A DNA stretch of 64,000 nucleotides from contig CAOLHI010001315.1 in assembly GCA_948474755.1 (NCBI GenBank), positions 310,001 to 374,000 of the forward strand. The letters run 5' to 3'. Made by a program: the position numbers and the translations under genes. This DNA is from Ctenosaura bakeri (Eukaryota > Chordata > Lepidosauria > Squamata > Iguanidae). Below are positions 42,501-56,200 of the stretch, in pieces. The notes beneath the pieces are model-generated. The model saw only the letters and a program-made list of their open reading frames with translations. It had not been told where the DNA came from and did no database searches. How positions within the stretch are numbered: position 1 is the first letter of the stretch; every line of letters starts with the position of its first letter.

Positions 42501-44218
42501 AACCTAACCCCAAGATCTCATTAACCTTTGGTTTACCTGAAGAGGGAAGTCTCCCCCTTCAGCCAAGTCTAGATAATGGGAAGCCCCATTATCACAAGAG
42601 TTCACTTCCCCCCTTCTTCCGTAAGTCAGTTAGACATTTTTCCCCCTTTGCCTGAGAAGAGAGCATCCATGAGGTTCCTGCCTTAGGACAGCTTACATCC
42701 ACAGGTGAGAACCAGCTTTTAGAGGCTCTTCTACTGAAGTTTAGGTAATCTCCTTTTATCTATACCCTTTCCTATCCCAAGATAGATTTCCTGAAACAAT
42801 AGCTGTAGGTTTTCCTTTTTTTTTAACCTTACAAGAGTATCCTGAGTATTTTCTCTGATTGCTACAGCAGGCTCCTATTGCACTGGCAATGCTGCACTCT
42901 GCTTGTTGGCCATTTCTGCACAACACTCTTATAGCGCGATTATTCCACTTTCAACCTCCGATGGAATCCTGGGGTTCGCAGTTTCGGGAGGGGCCAGGCG
43001 GCCCCTCCCGGAACTGCAAACCCCAGGATTCCATAGGAGGTTGAAAGTGGAATAATTGCGCTATAAGAGTGTCGTGCGGAAATGGCCATTGTGTGCCTTC
43101 AAGTTGTTTCTGACTTCCATCAACCCTAAGGTGAACCTATCACAGGGTTTTCTGGGGCTGAGAGTGTGTGATGTGCCCCAGGTCACCCGGTGGGTTTCCT
43201 ACTGGAATATTCTTACAATTACAAGGTTAAAGGACGAAGGAGGGAACTCACTGGAGGAAAGGTAGAATGAAAAATGCAAGTAAAGAGCAAACAGAACAAC
43301 AAATAATATAACAAAAAAGACCATTGTACGTTGTAACACAGGTGCTGTTGAATGACATTTAAAATAAGAGACAAAGCTCTTCCTATATCTCTCTTCAGTC
43401 TATAAAGCTCGCTAGCATCAAATCTCCCCATTTGCCTTTAAAAAATGGTATAATTTGATAGAACTATCTATTTATGTAGATTAAGATAGAAGATCAATAG
43501 AAATAGAAGAAATAGAATTAGATATTAGATATAAGATAGATATATAAATTTATAGGTATATAGGAATATAATTTTGATTGTATTTAATTCTTTACTTTCT
43601 GTATCTTATACATTTATAAAAAGAAAGAATGATTATTTGTAAATATTGTTTGTTATAACTTTAAAATTAGAAAAATAGTATAATTTGTATAAAATTGTAT
43701 AAGAGTGTGAATTGTTTCTATAGGTGTGTATGTATTACCTTTTAAGAATTTTATGTTAAAAAAACTTTTTCAAAAAAATAAAATAAGTAATTTATTGATA
43801 ATAAATAAAATAATAAAATAATAATATAAATAATATAATATAAATATAAATAAATAATAAAATAATAAAATAAAATAAAAATAAATAAAATAAATAAGAG
43901 ACAAAGCCAGGCTTAAAATCTAAAAGACAGAGCAGCGGAGAGATTAGAACAAATGCAAAACAATAAGTTACCAGCAGATTCATGTATTTAGACGCTCTGC
44001 CCCTTCAGTCCATTCATGTCTATTCCTGCTGGCAGTGGCCCACCAGGGGATTTGCCAGCCCAGCTGCTCAGGGCTTCTGGAAACCTTCCCCAGGCCAGGC
44101 AAGAAAGATGCTTGCATGCCTTTCATTTGTCAAGAAATGCTGTACTTTTAGCCTGAGCGACAGGTTTGCTGTTATAATTCCTCTCAAGCTTGTGTATTTT
44201 TTAAAAAATTATTATTAA

Positions 44219-44275
<57 letters not shown>

Positions 44276-47200
44276 AATTTTCTGTCTATATTTAAAAATA
44301 TACATTAAAAAATAAAGAAAAGAGAGGGGAAAACAGAACGATGGAAGACAAAGGATCAAAGAGAAAAAGACAAAGGAAAAATTACAGTGGCTTCCAACTT
44401 TCTTTGCCTTAGCACAGTGGTTCTCAACCTTCCTAAATGCCGCAACCCTTTAATACGGTTCCTCATGTTATGGTGACCTAGCCATAAAATTATTTATTTA
44501 TTATTTATAATGCCTCCCCCCCCCAGCAAAGGCCGCCTCGCAGGCCAGGAATGGGGGGAGTGGGCAGGGAGGGAAAGAGGAGCCTCGTGTCTCCCCCGGG
44601 AAAAAACTCCGAGAACCTCCCGGGCTCTGTTTCTGCTTCGCTCTCATTTCCGCTGGCGGGGGGCCGTGTGGGAAAAGTTTCCAGAGTGTCGACCCTGGAC
44701 GGAGGGGGAGGAATCCCAGCGTCTTTGTCTTTTGCACTGGGCGCAGCTCGCCCTCCCGGAAAAGCGCCACCTTGCAGCCCCCAGGCCCTTCCGCAGCGCC
44801 CCCCTCCATGGCGAGTGGGCCAGGGGGCTGTGGCGAGGAGGGGGCCTGCCCCCCGTGCTGCCGCCTGCCCCCCGTGCTGCCGCCGCCCCCCCAAGCTGGC
44901 CTGTCAGACGGGAGGTTCTCCCGGTAGCGGAGAAGGGGAGCGATTTCAGTCCCTTCTGAACAGGGGGCAGGAGGACGCAAGCGCGTGGCTCGCACTTGCG
45001 CACCAACACCGAGGAGGGAATGGAGCCTGTGAAAGAGTTGTTCGACCCCCCAAAGGAGTCGCGACCCACAGGTTGAGAACCGCTGCCTTAGCACATAAAA
45101 TCCTACTTCTCCAACTAACTGAAAGATCCTTCACACCTTTTATTTTCCTGTAAATCAAACTTACTAATTATCAAAGCGTACAGTTATTATATTATTCTCT
45201 TTTTTTCTTTAAAAAAAAAGGCAATCACATGTTCCCAATCTTTCAAAAATGTCGCCAACGATTCTTCTCTGAGCAAAGCAGATAATTTGGGCATTTCAGT
45301 GATATCTTGCTGTTTTAAATAGTCAGTCCTTTTTTCTTTTTTTGCAGGCAATTTATTCACACTTGAAGCTTGTGTATTTTGTGGTGAGTGGTTTCACACA
45401 GCAACCTTCTGCAACTTGATGCTCTCCACATGTGGCAGACTACAATTTCCCTAATCTCTAGCAGCGGGATGATGGGAATTCCAGTCCAACATACCAAATG
45501 GCACCGGTTTAGTCAAGGCTATTGTAGAGAATAAGTCTGAGAAGTCTCTAATGCTATAATACCCAAGATTATTTGGGGGGTATCACTCCGAAGCAGATCA
45601 AAGTCTTCAGGCATCAGCTCATGAGCAAGGCCTTTTCCGCACTACACTCTTATAGTGCGATGATTCCACTTTCAACATCCTATGGAATCCTGGGGTTTGC
45701 AGTTTCGGGAGGGGCCGGCCGGATGTCCTTTGAAGTCTCTTCCAACTCTATAAAGGCCGGCCCCTCCCGAAACTGCAAACCCCAGGATTCCATAGGATGT
45801 TGAAAGTGGAATCATCGCACTATAAGAGTGTAGTGCGGAAAAGGCCTTGCAAGTCTTGCATGTTTTGCCTTTTTCATTACTGATTACAGAACCTAGAATC
45901 CCACAGCAAGTATAGGCAGAAGCCATGCTGGCTGTGGGATTCTTGATGTTGAAGTCCCCCAAAGTCCCTTTTACAAGCTTTTGATCTTGGGACTGTGACA
46001 TATTGGTGGCAGCGGATGGCTTCTATGTCTATGGGTTGGTGACTCCTCTCTGGCTTTCAGTGTGAACTTCACAGAAGCTATCCAAGGTACTAAACCTATG
46101 GGAAGGAAGAGTGTTCAACACCTGAGATAACTCATTTAAAGTTCACACTAAAATCCAGAACAGATTCCTCTACTAGGAGATACGTCACTATTTTAAGCAT
46201 GCATACCAAGAAGGAAGAAAAGAAGGAAGGAAAAGATACGCACGCACACACACACATGCATGCGCACAAATACTTGACGGTCTCCCAAATGTCTAGGTAT
46301 GATTTCCCCAGGGCATTCCCCACATCTACACAGCTCCTGGCACTTGATAAAGAGAGAGCCTTCTGTAACCTTATGTTGACTCAGAGGAAGCAGATCAATA
46401 TTGAATTTCCTTCCCTCTTACAGCCCCTAAAGTCTATTTAACTTTCTCATCAAGGGAGGTCATGCAAGGTCAGTGCGCGGCACTGAGCAAACAATTTCCT
46501 CCTGTAACTTCACTTTCTTTTAAGAGAACTGAAATAGATCTCACACCAACAAAGCCCATCTCTGCAGACCTCTTGGCAGGCAGGTTGCTCCACTGGACTC
46601 CTTGCAAGAAAAGTCTGGCAATGGAGAGCACTGGGATCCCCCCCATTTTTTTGTTCCCTTTCATCACCACCATTCTCCTATTCTGTGCAGGATGTTAATC
46701 TGATCCACGAGGGATGCATTTTGCACAAAGCTTTTCACCTCCATTTGAAAACTGAGATTCTCTGAGCTCAGCCATCCATTTTATGTGACATTTTATGGTG
46801 CTGAAATTGTTGTCCAAAGGAGAGAACTGATGACCGTGAATGAAAAGTTGAAGAAAAACAGAAGACAGAGCTCCACATGTTACCTTTTAAAAACCCAATG
46901 CCTTTCAGCCTCTATCAAAGTTGGCCTTCCTCAGGAGTAACCACTGGTTCTTCTTTTCTCCCGATTACCTGAGTCCACACTACCCTGTTATAGTGCTATT
47001 ATTCCACTTTCAAAATCCTATGGAATTCTGGGGTTTGTAGTTTCCTGAGGCCAAAGAGCTTTCTGGCTGAGACTTCTAAATGCTCCTCCCTAAACTGCAA
47101 ATTCCAGGATTCCACAGGATGTTGAAAGTGGAATGATAGCACTATAGCAATGTAGTGCGGAAAGGCCCATGCATGTATAAACGTGCAAGGTTGTAATCTC

Positions 47201-50200
47201 TACTTCCTTTTGCTCAATGGTCCATTCCTTTGGAGAGCATGTTATACAACTCCAGAAATTTCTGGGTAAATAAAGTTATGTGTATACAGTTTGGTTGGTG
47301 GGACAAAAATGTGATTTATATGCTTTTGGAGATTATAATTAATTTAACATTGTCTTTCTTAATGCATTAAACAGAATTGTATTTATATTTTTTAGTGTAG
47401 CCCCTGAGGAAGGCCAGCTTTGATAGAGGCCAAAATATGCTGGGCTTTTTAAAAATAAATAAAGCAAGGGGCCATCAATCAGTGTGTGGAGCCTCGTCTC
47501 CTGTTTACTTCTATCATTTTATGGTGGTGGCAAGACTGGCACAGAGCAAAGAGTGTGGCATGAACTGAATTTATCACCCAGAATGGCAGAAGCAGTTGGG
47601 ATTAATTGTTCTTATAAATACCTTCTGAACAAATCTTGCCAAGAAAAGCCTGTGACAGATTCGCCTTGGGGTTGCCATAATTCACAGTTGACTTCAAAGT
47701 GTACAAGAACAACAATTGTTCTTCTAGGAAATGTGCACTCAGTAACTATATTTGCAAACATTGCATTTGTCTGTCATAATATTGTGGGACAGCAGAGGTT
47801 TAACTGGAAAGGTCCCAGTCTGATCAGGACTGTTGCCTTGTCCAAAACTTCTGGCTGACCCAGCCACTCTGTTATCATGGTTATGATATGTCTGGTGAGA
47901 GCACTAGATATCCTTTTGATATCAAATAATGTGGCCTTATTGACTTTTCTCTGCCACCCTACTCCACATGTTTGCAAAGATCCCCCAGACAAGCACGTAA
48001 GGGCGCGGCCGTTAATGGTTGTGCATCCCAAGACCCCATTCAGGCAGGCAACTTAAGCCTCTCCGTTGCTTTAGCAAAAAAAAAACCCTGCAAACCGGCT
48101 TTGCTCAGCTCGGATCTACACAAAGCCATGCAGCCAAGAGCCAAGCCATTCCTTTGTATCGGGCTATTAACGAACTGGCCACACTATTGTCAGTCAAAGC
48201 TAAACCAATCATGCAAAACTTGACCTTTTCCAACTCCTTTGTCCAACTCCAAATTTCCTTTGTTCTCACCGAGCATAACATAGCCTGTAGGTAAAATCCA
48301 CCCTATAAAAGATCCCCACTTTTGGGACGTCTTTGGATCACCCTGGACTTCCATCCCGCCTTGCTGCTGGTTGTCTAAGGAGCTCCCCTCAGCCAGCCAT
48401 GCTGAGCTTTTCTTCCTTGGAACCCCGTCTTCCTCTCCAGGACTGCGAGACCAAGTGTCGTATTACCCATTCCCTAAGCTTTCTAACTCCGTTTCCAAGT
48501 TAGCTAGCGTGCGTGTTGTCTTATTTGCTGTTTATCTTCCAATAAACTTTTGTTTTGTTCCTTTTAAACTTGCTTGCCTGCTCTCTGACCTGAAGCCGTA
48601 GACATTGGGTTAAAAGATCCTTGCTGAAGTTACCCTGCCTCTCGTTTAGCCAAGAGAGTGCTCAAGCTAAATTCCCCCAACTTTTGTTTTCATTTGGTAA
48701 TTTGGGCACCCTTCCTGGGACCCCCAATATACAGGGTAACAACTCCATCAAGCTCCAGCTTACCAACCAAGGTGCCCAGCTTCGCATTCAGTCCCAAAAC
48801 CACGTTGGAGACACTGAGACACAACTGCATGTACATGGCAAGAGAGGAAGAGGGAGAAGGGTTAGCAAAAAGACAGCAGGATTTCAGAAGCATCCAGAGT
48901 TTTAAGACCTCTGAAAGCACTTTACTGGGTCTTTCCTTTGGGACACATGGAGGTTTCACAAATAGATCTGTACAGAACTAGGAGAGGGCAAGTCACGCTT
49001 GGGGCAATGGAATCAAACAGAATTGGCAACTGTTAGAGGCTAAGAACTACCTAAAAAAAAAAAAGCATTTTCCTCAAATACATAGTATTTGCACTTAGTG
49101 TTTGCACATCGTATTTGCACTAAGTATTTGCACATAGTATTTACACTAAGTATTTGCACTTAGTATCCTGCACGGAGGCACTTAGGCACCAACTACAGCA
49201 CAAAAATATTCAGGGAAAAAAATCCATAATCAAACCTTGATTTTACTGCACACCCAGCTTTATGCCGATGTGTAGGCACACCCTGCTTAGCCTCCTGCCA
49301 TTTCATAGATCCATAGCTCTCTCTGGCATTTGTTTGAGTTCTTCACCATTTTAGATAAGGGAAGCCATTTAATACCTCAGAACATTTCCACACGACACTC
49401 TTATAGCGCAATGATTCCACTTTCAACCTCCTATGGAATCCTCGGGTTTGCAGTTCCCGGAGGGGCCAGCCGGCCCCTCTAGGAACTGCAAACCCCAGGA
49501 TTCCATAGGAGGTTGAAAGTGGAATCATCGCACTATAAGAGTGTCATGCGGAAATTCACTATGCATAATGAGACTTGAGCATCCACGTACTTTAGTGCCC
49601 AGAGGGGGTCTTGGAAGCAAACCCCTGTGAATACCAAGACTCTAATGCATTTCTTTTTTCAGACACTTATTGTCCAAATTGGCAACACCGCATCATTCCC
49701 AGTCAATATTTTGACTGACAAAATTGGGATTCAGATGTGAATAAAAGGACATATTCACTTATTTCTCTGTGTGTGTGTGCACTGAGGTCTACGGCTCAGT
49801 TTTCAAGCAAAAATGGCCCCCCAAAATATCACACCAATTAAAAAAGAAGAAGAAGAAGAAGAAGTGAAGACGACTGATTTCTGAAGTGGAAATTTATGAA
49901 ATATAAGAGATTTAGGAAATTTAGAAATTAAAATAGTTTGGGAATATAAATGTAAGGAGCAACAAATTTAAAACAGTAAAAAAATAATGGATTTAACTTA
50001 AGTACATTTTCATATCTTGGAGCTGTTTGTAACAAGGGTAGGAGCCATTTTTAATTAGATGTAATCTCTTTTTGTTGTTGTTTAGTTTAGAATAATTGGA
50101 TTATTAGTTTAGTTTAAGTATGGTATATAATTTTCTTTCTTTGACTGTTTCTGCACTAGCCTGTTATAGCGCTATGATTCCACTTTCAACCTCCTATGGA

Positions 50201-53200
50201 ATCCTGGGGTTTGCAGTTTCGGGAGGGGCCATCCAGCCCCTCCCGAAACTGCAAACCCCAGGATTCCATAGGATGTTGAAAGTGGAACCATCGCACTATA
50301 ACAGGTAGTGCGGAAATGGCCTTTGTATGTTTAGTGCAATCTTATATGTAGGTTGATTTTGTTGTTTGTCTCTACTATATATTGGTTTGGTTGTTTGGTT
50401 TCTTTTGTTTTATGTATTTGGGTCAATTTTTAAAATTTGTAATTAAAACACACACCTACACACACACACACACAAAGAACTGAAGAAGATTCAGGGCACT
50501 TCCCGGGACTTTAGGGTCAAAAAAGGAGGGCTTTAGAGCCACCAATGGCTTTTCCAAGTGACAAGGACAGGATCATCATTTATAGGCATAAAAAGTTTCC
50601 GGAGACCTTACCTTGTCCACCAAGGCAGCACGGATGTGGTCCTGGATGGGTTTCAAGATGCCAAGCAAACTAAGGAATGCAAGACACAAAGAAGAAACAT
50701 TCAATGGGGACAAACACTTTTTAAAAAATCCTTTTTTTCTCAGTTACCTTTTATGTGCATTATGAAGAAGAACTAAGCTGGAAGATCTCACCTGGAATGA
50801 TCTAACCCATCTTACTCTTGAACAGAAATGAGCCTCTTTGTTGTTGATGACCTTCAAAGTCAGTTTTGACTTACACCAACACTACGAATGGGAGATTTCC
50901 AAGAGTCCTGGTCATCAATCAGGTCTTGCAAATTCAGAGCAGATGGGGCTTCCTTGATGACCTCTATCCACCCATAATGCACTTTTCCTGCTTTCTGCCA
51001 TTTCACTGGGTATTATCATATTTTCTAATGCCATGCTATCTCATGATATGCCCAAAGCATATATAGCCTCAGCTGGATCATTGTGGCTTCTAAGGAGAAT
51101 TCAGGTTTGACTTGATTCTGGGGCCATTTATTTGTCTTTCTAGCAGTCCATGATATCTACAGACTGCTCCCCCAGCACCAAATTTTAAATTATCTCATTC
51201 TTTTCTTGTCCGCTTTCTTCGCTGTCCGGCTTTCACAACCATACAAAGAAACTGGAACTACATAGATGATAGTGGAATCTGCTGCCTCCATGGAGTGTGG
51301 TGGAGTCTCCTTCTTTGGAGGTTTTTAAGGAGAGGATGGATGACCACCTGTTGGGAATGCTTTGATGGGTGTTGCTGCATAGCCGGGGGTTGGACTGGAT
51401 GGCCCCTGGGGTCTCTTCCAACTCTACCATTCTATGATTCTATGATAGTGACTGTGACATTTAATGACATATCTTTACACCTCAATAAATCAGTCTTCCT
51501 CTGATTTATTGATGACAGTCTCCATTTTATACTGATGATTAAATCTCTAAGGGAATGATAATTTACTGCCAATCAAACTTCTAGCAGCAAGGTTTCTTTC
51601 TTCTTTTCTAAAAGGCAAACTGGAAGTTTGGAAAAGTTCCTTTTTTTTTTTTAGAATGAAAACATGTTTTGATTAGAAACTTTCTCCAAACTTTGGAAAA
51701 AAGTTTGTGGTTTGATGGGATGTGCTACATCTAACAGTAGTTCCAAAATATTTTATGAAACGGTGTTTGGGAAGATCTAGCAAAGTCAAAAATTATCCAA
51801 CATAACAGTGAAATGGAAGGGAAGTCTCTGTTTTGTGCAGAAGTATACTCAAAGAACTGATCACGTACTTGTTTCCGCCGAGAATTACTTGCACATCTCC
51901 CAGAAGGGACTTGCAAGCTGTGATGCTCAGAATGGGGAAGCCACCAGAACTGCGCATGACCCGGATATCAAGCAAGATGGAGGATCCCAACTTCAATTCC
52001 AAGGGAGCAATCAAGCTGTACAAAGGAAGTCAACAACCCTATGTTATTTTGCTGGTTCCCTTTTTTTAAAAAAAAAAAGTCCTACCTCTAACAGATTTGG
52101 TTCTTTAAAAAATTATTTTTATTACCAGAGATGAAAATAACATGGAAAGAATAGAGACAAGTTCCTACACCAGAAAAAAAGTAAGAGCAGACAATTTGTT
52201 CCAGCAACTCTGTTATTCAAAACTGAACAATATACACAATGTGCAATGAAACAACCAGGCCAAGGAAGCCTTGCGTAGGTAAACTAAACCATGTGAACCT
52301 TCCAGAAATCACTTCAAAATGCAGCCATGGATTATTTCTTTTTCCAGTCACCAGCCTCAGGTTTTCTTATGATTTCCATTTTGGTCACCAGACTTATAGA
52401 TCTTTGCTTTTTTAACATGGTGGGGGCAACTTGTGAGGTGGGTCAACCTATTTTCCCATTTTCTCTCCCCACACGTGCTCAATAAGAGATTCTGGAGACA
52501 ACTGGTCTTTACTTTGGCCCTTTTCACACAGCATTTCTGAAGCGAAAGGGCCCCTTGAACGTCGCATAAATGTGAGGAGCGGTCCACACGACACACTCAC
52601 ATTTGCGTGATGCTCAAGAGCCTGACGCAGATTGCGCACACATTTTTTCATTTATGGCTCAAAGCCAAAAATGCTGCACAGTCGCACATCGCTCCAAGGC
52701 CCCACATGCACTTACCTTGTGTGCAGAGCCTCGGGAGCCGGGCCAGTCACACATCCTCTCCTCAGTGCAGCCTGGGAGGCCCCAGGCTGCACTGCGAACG
52801 GAAGAGGTGCTTACATGACCAGGAGGCAGCTGCGGAGCCCAAGCAGGAGGGATGCGAGAGCATTCCTACAAAGTCTTCCTGCACGAGCCTCACACTCCAG
52901 CACCACGGAAAGGTAAGGTGGAAAAAGGGTCTGAGTCTGGGGTAGGTAGGCACCCATGGTCGCACTAGGACTGCCTAAAGTAGAATCCTGCTACAGTCAT
53001 CCCTCGGCATTTGTGGTGCTTAGGGGTGAAGGATCCCTCCAAAAGTGGATAAAACACTAATGTCTGTAGGCCCACCAAACATATGTAAGACAAAAAAAGT
53101 ACAGTGCAATCCACAGATTCAGCTCACTGCAGATTTAAAATGTAAAGCACACAATACATTTAAATCCATGGTGGGACAAATGCTGTGTGAAAAGGGCCAA

Positions 53201-56200
53201 AGTAGGACATGGAGCAATGGCTTCAAAATGTAGGGAAAGAGATTCTGTCTAAAAATTAGGAAGAACTTCCTGATGGTAAGAGGAGTTGGACAGTGGCATA
53301 TGCTACCTGGGACTGTGGTGGAGTCTCCTCCTTCTTTGGAGGTTTTTAAGCAGGGGCTGGATGGCCATCTGTTGGGAATGTTTTGCTTGTGTCTTCCTGC
53401 ATGGCAGAATGGAGTTGGACTGGATGGCCCTGGGGTCTTCTCTAACTCAATCATTCTATGGTTTTATACCTTCTAGCCAAACCATGTAAACTTCACTCTT
53501 TTTTTTTTAAAGGATGACTCCCATGCTGGATCCTAGGAGCCATCATCCAAATAAGTAGCTACTCCACGCTCTTCTCTTCTTATCCCCAGCAAGCTACCCG
53601 TCCCCTGCGTAAAGCAAAATCTGCAGTTCACTCACAGGTTGGCTCTCACGTGGAACTGGGAGCTAAGCGAAAGCTGGACGCCTGTCTTCGGTATCAGTTT
53701 TACGGAGAGATGAGGCAGCTGGACGTTCATAATTTTGATGCTGCAGAAATTAAGGAAGGGAGGATAGGTAAAAACTGCCAAGCGGTATGAGAGATATAGC
53801 ATCACTTTTAAGACTAATAGAATTATTTTAGCATGAGCTTCCATAGATTTCAGTCCTATGATTATTATTATACTGCTATTCTCCCGAAATTGGGAGTTAA
53901 AGCCATTTCCACATATTGCCACTGTCCTGCGATGGGAATGTGTTGCTGTTGGTCCATGAGCCATGCTTTTGCACGATGTCGTCACAGTCCTGCTGCCGAC
54001 ACGTCCCCACCCATTGCAATCGTGGGATATTCCATTACCAGAAAAAAATCTTGTAGTGGTCCCCAATGGCACAACACGCCCATCACCAGCAGCTGCACAG
54101 AAACAGCAGAAGCACAATCTATGGGCTTCCTTCTCCAGGCAGCATGGGAAGTGGCTGGCTGCACTGCAGAAGGAAGGTGCGTGTTACTCATGCTACCCAT
54201 CCACAGGTAGCTGGCCTCATGTGCAGGGGAGCATTCTGGGTGTACTCCCCATCCTGGCAGTGGCACTGCTGGGATCACAATGGGACGGCAACGGAAAACG
54301 GTGTGGAAAGGCCAAAGTGGCTCACAATTTAAAAGGACAGTACAATTAAAAACACGCAAAAAGTGAATATTAAAATAGGATCAAATTATTTACAGTATTA
54401 AAACTGTTACACTTCAATCAAAGAATAATATGCAATTAAGAAGATAAAAAGCTCTTTACAAAGAAAGAAAATGTATCCTCAGAGGCACTGAAATCAACAG
54501 TTGATGCTTCAGTGCCATGGCCATGTTTGCACATGTAAAGGAAACATGGGCCATTTCCACACGATACTCTTATAGCGTGATGATTCCACTTTCAACCTCC
54601 TATGGAATCCTGGGGTTTGCAGTTCCGGGAGGGGCCAGCCGGCCCCTCCCAAAACTGCAAACCCCAGGATTCCATAGGAGGTTGAAAGTGGAATCATCGC
54701 GCTATAACAGACTCGTGCGGAAACGGCCATGGATCCACCTATGAGTTTTCATGAAGAGGTAAAAATCTGCTCAGGATGCCTTTTTCATCCAGTGTGTGGC
54801 CTGTGGGGAGGCATAACACCCATCCAGCCACATTCACTGGCCTCTCCCAGTGCTCCCCAGATGCACAAAAACATAAAATCAGCAGCTCTGAGTAGACAGC
54901 TCTCCATTTTGCGCTAAGTTTAGCCTCAGCGTCAGAACCAGAATCACCCTTTATTTAGTTAACTTATAAATTAAACTTAATTTATAAATTAATTAAATTT
55001 CTATGTAATTTACATCCATCCTCCCCCTCCCCATAATGCACCATAACCCAAACTGCTTTTACTTATCCAGTTTCAAAACCATTTGCCATATTGTGGAACA
55101 GATACAGTTGTGAAGATTCGTAGCAACTTTGAGCCTTTGCTGAAGGCTTAAGAGTCTGTGGGTCCATTTGACAAAGCGAGTCCTTTGGGTCCAACATGGC
55201 TAAGCTTGGAAACCATACTGCGCTTTGACAAAAGCCAGCTGAAATGCAGCCATTTGCTTCAAATTAGAAGTGCAAATAATACAGACAACTGAAAGCAAAC
55301 GATTGCAAATAGTTTTGCAACAAACTATTTACTATTTAAACTGCTTTGGTAGGGTAGAAACCCTGGGAAAGCAAAGTAGATTGCAGCCCCACTTGATTAC
55401 ATTCCCTCGTCCTCCAAGCATTCTGTGACTTACCCCACAACATTCAAAAGTGATCCCAGAAGCTGCCCACGGCCCGTAAAACGTGGGACCTGGATGACCT
55501 CCAAGCCCCGCAGCAGGAACGGCTTCCCTTGCTGGCATGCTGTGGAGATAAGAGGTGGGTCACTGCAGCATAAAAGACTGAAACCATGAAGCCCTAGGAG
55601 GAGCACCCTCAGAGTTGAAGATGTTTAGCCTGGAAAAGAGATGGTTAAGGGCCAAGGGAAGCAATGGTACCAATGGTCTGCTTTGGGAAGACCCCACCTG
55701 TACTCCTGTGTCCAGTTTTGGGCACCACAAATCAAGAAGGATGTTAACAAGCTGGAACATGTCCAAAGGAGGGCGACCAAAATGGTCAAAGCCCAGGAAA
55801 CCATGAAGCCCTCTGAGAAGCAGATTAGGGAGCTGGGGATGTTTAGAGAAGGTTCAGAAGGGACATGACAGTCATGTTAAAATATTTGAGGGGATGTCAA
55901 GTGGAGAGTGGAGCAAGCTTGTTTTCTGCTGCTCCAGAGACCAGGACACTATGGAGCCATGGCTTCAACCCACAGAAAAAAGGAACCCACCTAAATATTA
56001 GAAGAAAACTTTTTTACTTGAAAGGTGATGGACTCTTCATCTTTGGTGCTCTTAAAATAGAGGCCGGATGGCACATCTTTTGAGAGTGCAGTAATTGAGT
56101 ATTGTGTCAAAGAGTTGAATTAGATGTCCTCTGTGGTCCCTTCCTGCTCCAGGATTCTAGGGTTCTATTTATCTATCCTTACTAAATATTATAACCACTA

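Noticed and set aside
42596..42622. Full LTR retrotransposon spanning 41.1-43.2 kb with the duplicated segments as LTRs
   Set aside because: The duplicated segments contain a SINE head and lack TG...CA ends, while the real LTR-like unit lies between them; a segmental duplication fits better.
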